From Nocardia harenae NBRC 108248 (lineage in GTDB: Bacteria; Actinomycetota; Actinomycetes; Mycobacteriales; Mycobacteriaceae): a stretch of 64,000 nt of DNA. The translations under genes and the position numbers were made by a program. The stretch covers positions 620,001 to 684,000 of the forward strand of contig NZ_BDBH01000007.1 in the NCBI RefSeq assembly GCF_001612885.1. The letters run 5' to 3'. Position 1 is the first letter of the stretch; each line of letters starts with the position of its first letter. This document shows, one piece after another, positions 60,542 through 64,000 of the stretch. Below the pieces are notes generated by a model. It made no database searches and was not told the origin of the DNA. It worked only from the letters and a program-made list of their open reading frames with translations.

Positions 60542-60620
60542 GGATCCAGGGTAGGCCGGTTCACCGGGCGGCGGTGTCCCCTTCGGGGGCCCGGTGCCGG
60601 GCGCGGACCGGGTTCGCCCG

Positions 60621-61082
60621 CTACTTCGCGCGGTCGCGGAGGAACTGCAGGGCGTCGTCGGCGTGCACGGCGGCGCGCAGCTCGCTGGCGATCACGGTGA
60701 GCACGGTGCGGTCGGTGTCGATCACGAAGGTCTGCCGCTTCACCGGCGCCAGCTTGCCGAGCAGCCCGCGCTTGACGCCGAACTCCTTCGCCACCGCGCC
60801 GTCGGCATCCGAGAGCAGCGGGTACCCGAGGTTCTGCTTGCCCGCGAACCCGGACTGGACGTCCACCGAGTCGGTGCTGATCCCGGCGCAGCTCGCGCCG
60901 AGCGCGGCGAACTCGCCGGCCAGGTCGCGGAAGTGGCACGCCTCCGCGGTGCACACCGGGGTGTTGGCGGCGGGGTAGAAGAACAACACCAGCGGTCCGT
61001 CGGCGAGCAGCGCGTCGAGCGAACGGGGTGTACCGGACTGATCGGGGAGCTCGAACTGCGGAGCGAGCTGGCCTGTCTGCAT
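60621..61082 (-). CDS. bcp: Peroxiredoxin, Bcp/PrxQ type
   Basis: About 153 residues. Thioredoxin fold peroxidase reducing peroxides. The active-site region is [18 protein letters not shown], with the peroxidatic Cys in TPVC and a second Cys five residues later (1-Cys/atypical 2-Cys PrxQ pattern). ATG 61082. It takes the place of M. tuberculosis bcpB (Rv1608c) between the his and trp genes and is divergent from trpE with 79 bp between starts. Confidence 0.9.
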   Translation of the reverse strand: MQTGQLAPQFELPDQSGTPRSLDALLADGPLVLFFYPAANTPVCTAEACHFRDLAGEFAALGASCAGISTDSVDVQSGFAGKQNLGYPLLSDADGAVAKEFGVKRGLLGKLAPVKRQTFVIDTDRTVLTVIASELRAAVHADDALQFLRDRAK

Positions 61083-61161
61083 GAACACCGACCCTACCGG
61101 CCGTGCGGCCGGTCGGCCGGGGGCTCGATTCTCGTTTGCGGCCAACTGGGATGATGGCCCG

Positions 61162-62718
61162 ATGCACGCCGCGCCGACCCCAGCCACCACGTCCCGCGCA
61201 CGCTTCCACGAGCTGGCCGCGGAGCACCGCGTGGTCCCGGTGACCCGAAAGGTTCTCGCGGACTCCGAGACCCCGCTCTCCGCCTACCGCAAGCTGGCCG
61301 CGAGCAGGCCGGGCACCTTCCTCTTCGAGTCGGCGGAGAACGGGCGCTCCTGGTCGCGCTGGTCGTTCATCGGCGCGGGCAGCCCGTCCGCGCTCACCGT
61401 GGCCGACGGCGAGGCCGCCTGGCTCGGCGCCACCCCGGCCGACGCCCCGGTCGGCGGCGACCCGCTGACCGCCCTGCGCGACACCCTCGAGCTGCTCCGC
61501 ACCGAGCGGATCCCCGGGCTGCCGCCGCTCACCGGCGGCATGGTCGGCTACCTCGGCTACGACGCGGTGCGCCGGATGGAGCGGCTGCCCTCGCTCGCCG
61601 CCGACGACCTGCAGCTGCCCGAGATGGTGCTCATGCTCGCCACCGACCTGGCCGCCTTCGACCACCACGAGGGCGCCATCACGCTCATCGCCAACGCGGT
61701 GAACTGGAACGGCACCGCCGACCGGGTGGACGCGGCCTACGACGACGCCGTCGCCCGGCTGGACCGGATGACCGCCGCGCTCGCCGCCCCCGCCGCCTCG
61801 ACGGTCTCGGTCTTCGACCAGCCCGAGCCGGATTACCGCAGGGCAAGGACCAGCGACGAGTTCGGCGCCGACGTGCGCAGGCTGATCGGCGAGATCGAGG
61901 CGGGCGAGGCCTTCCAGGTGGTGATCTCGCAGCGCTTCGAGATGGACTTCGACGGCGAGCCGATCGACCTCTACCGCATGCTGCGCGCCGCCAATCCGAG
62001 CCCGTACATGTACCTGCTGCAGATCCCGGACGCCGCGGGCGGGACCGCCTTCTCGATCGTCGGCTCCAGCCCGGAATCGCTGGTCACCGTGGTGGACGGG
62101 GTCGCGACGACGCACCCCATCGCGGGCACCAGGTGGCGCGGGGCCACCGAGGAGGACGACCTGCTGCTGGAGAAGGGGCTGCTGGCGGACGAGAAGGAGA
62201 ATGCCGAGCACCTCATGCTCGTCGACCTGGGCCGCAACGATCTGGGGCGGGTGTGCCTGCCTGGCACCGTCCGGGTCACCGAGTACCGGCACATCGAGCG
62301 GTACAGCCACGTCATGCACCTGGTCTCCACGGTCTCCGGGCACCTCGCGCCCGGCAGGATCGCGCTGGACGCGGTGCGCGCCTGCTTCCCGGCGGGCACG
62401 CTCTCCGGGGCGCCCAAGGTGCGGGCCATGCAGCTCATCGAGGAGCTGGAGCCCACGCGGCGCGGGCTGTACGGGGGCGTCGTCGGGTACCTGGATTTCG
62501 CCGGGGACGCCGATACCGCCATCGCCATCAGGACCGCGCTGGTGAAGGACGGGATCGCCTACGTGCAGGCGGGGGCGGGGGTGGTCGCCGACTCGGTGCC
62601 GCAGTACGAGGACGACGAGGCGCGGAACAAGGCGATGGCGGTGCTGCGGGCGGTGGCCGCCGCGCGGACGGTCCGGCCGTTCGGGGCCGAGGCGCTGGTC
62701 AGCGACGGCGCGCTGTGA
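61162..62718 (+). CDS. trpE: Anthranilate synthase component I
   Basis: About 518 residues. It makes anthranilate from chorismate with ammonia from TrpG. The N-terminal regulatory part has FLFESAENG (the LLES feedback-inhibition motif area), and the C-terminal chorismate-binding domain has [60 protein letters not shown] and [17 protein letters not shown] 61162. The stop overlaps the next GTG. trpG is not in the window. Confidence 0.97.
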   Translation: MHAAPTPATTSRARFHELAAEHRVVPVTRKVLADSETPLSAYRKLAASRPGTFLFESAENGRSWSRWSFIGAGSPSALTVADGEAAWLGATPADAPVGGDPLTALRDTLELLRTERIPGLPPLTGGMVGYLGYDAVRRMERLPSLAADDLQLPEMVLMLATDLAAFDHHEGAITLIANAVNWNGTADRVDAAYDDAVARLDRMTAALAAPAASTVSVFDQPEPDYRRARTSDEFGADVRRLIGEIEAGEAFQVVISQRFEMDFDGEPIDLYRMLRAANPSPYMYLLQIPDAAGGTAFSIVGSSPESLVTVVDGVATTHPIAGTRWRGATEEDDLLLEKGLLADEKENAEHLMLVDLGRNDLGRVCLPGTVRVTEYRHIERYSHVMHLVSTVSGHLAPGRIALDAVRACFPAGTLSGAPKVRAMQLIEELEPTRRGLYGGVVGYLDFAGDADTAIAIRTALVKDGIAYVQAGAGVVADSVPQYEDDEARNKAMAVLRAVAAARTVRPFGAEALVSDGAL

Positions 62719-63491
62719 GCGGGGAATCGGAAGAACCGGGCCGGTCGGACTCCGCGGCGGACGCGGTGGCGAGCGATGTCGGCGGGCGGGCGGTCGGCGT
62801 GCGGGGCAGGCGGCGGTTTCCGGTGGGGCCGGTGCTGCTGCTCGCCGTCGCGGCGGGGCTCATGTGGGTGGCCTCGCGGATGACCTGGGTGACCGTGACC
62901 TCGTCGGACGGGCTCACCGAGCCGCGCACCGACGAGCTGGCAGGCGGCACCTGGTTCGGGGCGCTCACCCCGCTGGCGCTGGTGCTGCTCGCCGCCATCG
63001 CGGCGGTCTTCGCCGCCCGCGGGTGGCTGCGGCGGTTGCTCGGGGTGCTGGTCACGCTGGTGGCCGCGGTGACGGCGGTGCCGCCGTTCGCGCTGCTCAC
63101 CGACTCCGGTGACCCGGGGCAGCGCGGGGCCACGCTGGCCGAGCTGCCCGGCCGGGCCGAGGTGACCGGCGTGCAGACCGCGGTGTTCCCGGCGGTGCTC
63201 GCGCTCGCCGCCGCGCTCGCCGCCTTCGCCGCGGGCGTGCTGCTGGCCCGGATGCCGCGCGAGTCCGCCGAGCTCTCCGGGCGGTACGACGTCCCCGCCG
63301 TGCGCCGCGCGGCGGCCGGGGCGGAGCTGGACAAGGCCAGGTCGGGCGAGGATGCCGAGCTCACCGAGCGCGTCCTCTGGGACGCCATCGACGCCGGTGC
63401 CGACCCCACCGCCGACCCGGCCCCCCGCGATCCGGCCGCGCCGCCGACCGGCGCGGACGGTGACCGGCCTCGCGGCGGGGGAGCGGAGTGA
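62715..63491 (+). CDS. TIGR02234-type membrane protein of the trp operon
   Basis: About 258 residues, GTG coupled to trpE. After a polar N terminus come four helices (about 35-55, 78-98, 103-125, 150-172) and a long acidic, Pro/Ala-rich C-terminal tail. Position directly after trpE and before trpC, and the topology, match the TIGR02234 'trp region conserved hypothetical membrane protein' (Rv1610). Function unknown; a tryptophan-related transport role has been suggested only by context. Confidence 0.85.
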   Translation: MSGESEEPGRSDSAADAVASDVGGRAVGVRGRRRFPVGPVLLLAVAAGLMWVASRMTWVTVTSSDGLTEPRTDELAGGTWFGALTPLALVLLAAIAAVFAARGWLRRLLGVLVTLVAAVTAVPPFALLTDSGDPGQRGATLAELPGRAEVTGVQTAVFPAVLALAAALAAFAAGVLLARMPRESAELSGRYDVPAVRRAAAGAELDKARSGEDAELTERVLWDAIDAGADPTADPAPRDPAAPPTGADGDRPRGGGAE

Positions 63492-63696
63492 CGGGGCGCA
63501 CGTCCCGGAGCGCCGCCGCCGCCCGCACCGCGCGAACGCGGCTCCGGCCCGGTGGGAGCGCGGATCGGGGCGGCAACCACGGACCCGATTCGGGCCGCCG
63601 GTACCCGGGCATTTATTCTTGGTCGGCATCGGTGAGACAGCGCCTGAAGGGATTCTCCGGCAGCAAGTCCGTCTCCCCAGAAAGGATTCGAGCCAG

Positions 63697-64000
63697 ATGA
63701 CGGTACTCGACTCGATTCTCGACGGGGTCCGCGCGGACGTGGCCGCTCGCGAAGCCGTGACGGATTTCGCCGCGATCAAGGCCGCGGGCGCCGCCGCGCG
63801 CCCCGCCCTCGACGCCAGGGCCGCGCTGCTCGAGGACGGTATCGGAGTCATCGCCGAAGTCAAGCGCGCGAGCCCGTCCAAGGGCTCGCTGGCGACCATC
63901 ACCGATCCCGCCGCGCTGGCCAAGGCCTACGAGGACGGCGGCGCGCGGGTGATCAGCGTGCTCACCGAGGAGCGCCGCTTCCACGGCTCGCTGGACGACC
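63697..64000 (+). CDS. trpC: Indole-3-glycerol phosphate synthase (3' truncated by window)
   Basis: The first 101 codons are visible, ATG after a GAAAGGA box. It closes the indole ring of CdRP. The N-terminal helix [17 protein letters not shown] and the first barrel strand [15 protein letters not shown], with the catalytic Lys and phosphate-binding Ser, are diagnostic. A TTATTC -10-like box lies near 63614-63619 in the 205-bp spacer, so trpC may have its own promoter in addition to read-through from trpE. Confidence 0.93.
   Translation, partial: MTVLDSILDGVRADVAAREAVTDFAAIKAAGAAARPALDARAALLEDGIGVIAEVKRASPSKGSLATITDPAALAKAYEDGGARVISVLTEERRFHGSLDD

Overview
The window reads as a chromosome segment from a high-G+C member of the Mycobacteriales, most probably Nocardia or a close relative. 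Codon usage is strongly G+C biased and GTG starts are frequent. Many stop and start codons overlap as GTGA. Many genes show a TANNNT -10 box only 6-8 nt before the start codon, the actinobacterial leaderless pattern. From memory, the gene order follows the Mycobacterium tuberculosis Rv1558-Rv1611 stretch (F420 reductase-like gene, ilvA, treZ/Y/X, bioA-F-D, bioB, bsaP, DUF2567, nadABC, hisDCBHA-impA-hisFI, bcp, trpE, TIGR02234, trpC), with several insertions.

Layout. 1-6227: a coupled operon on + for a membrane polysaccharide machine (BcsB-like protein cut by the window edge, an exosortase/EpsI-like membrane protein, a BcsA-like GT2 synthase and a GT-C type membrane protein). 6228-9434: a lower-G+C three-gene module on - (DUF262 protein, DUF3696-like AAA ATPase, unrecognised third protein) that looks like an acquired anti-phage system. 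9463-14121: a GH5-like hydrolase, a small secreted protein, treZ and a serine hydrolase. 14143-19840: ilvA, an F420 reductase-like protein, a large LuxR-type regulator and two small genes divergent from it. 19826-24422: treY and treX/glgX on -.

24514-28652: bioA, a cupin/MarR divergent pair, then bioF-bioD. 28755-38240: accessory genes (acyl-CoA dehydrogenase, SRPBCC protein, alpha/beta hydrolase, DUF1877, a sulfonate-type ABC importer with a flavin monooxygenase and an MFS exporter, and a Phd/RelE toxin-antitoxin pair). 38295-40910: bioQ, bioB, bsaP and DUF2567. 41053-46337: an OGG-fold protein, nrtR, and nadA-nadB-nadC. 46334-52101: an HTH_42 protein, nat, a PBP2a-like lipoprotein transpeptidase and a Ser/Thr kinase. 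52248-59336: the histidine operon. 59333-64000: a MarR regulator, a membrane protein, bcp, trpE, its membrane-protein neighbour and the start of trpC.

The genes work in clear sets: trehalose synthesis from glycogen (TreX/TreY/TreZ), biotin synthesis under a BioQ regulon with four visible operators, NAD synthesis under NrtR with one operator, and histidine and tryptophan synthesis linked by the PriA isomerase. I saw no tRNA, rRNA, CRISPR array, insertion sequence or prophage. No gene-free stretch exceeds 300 bases.
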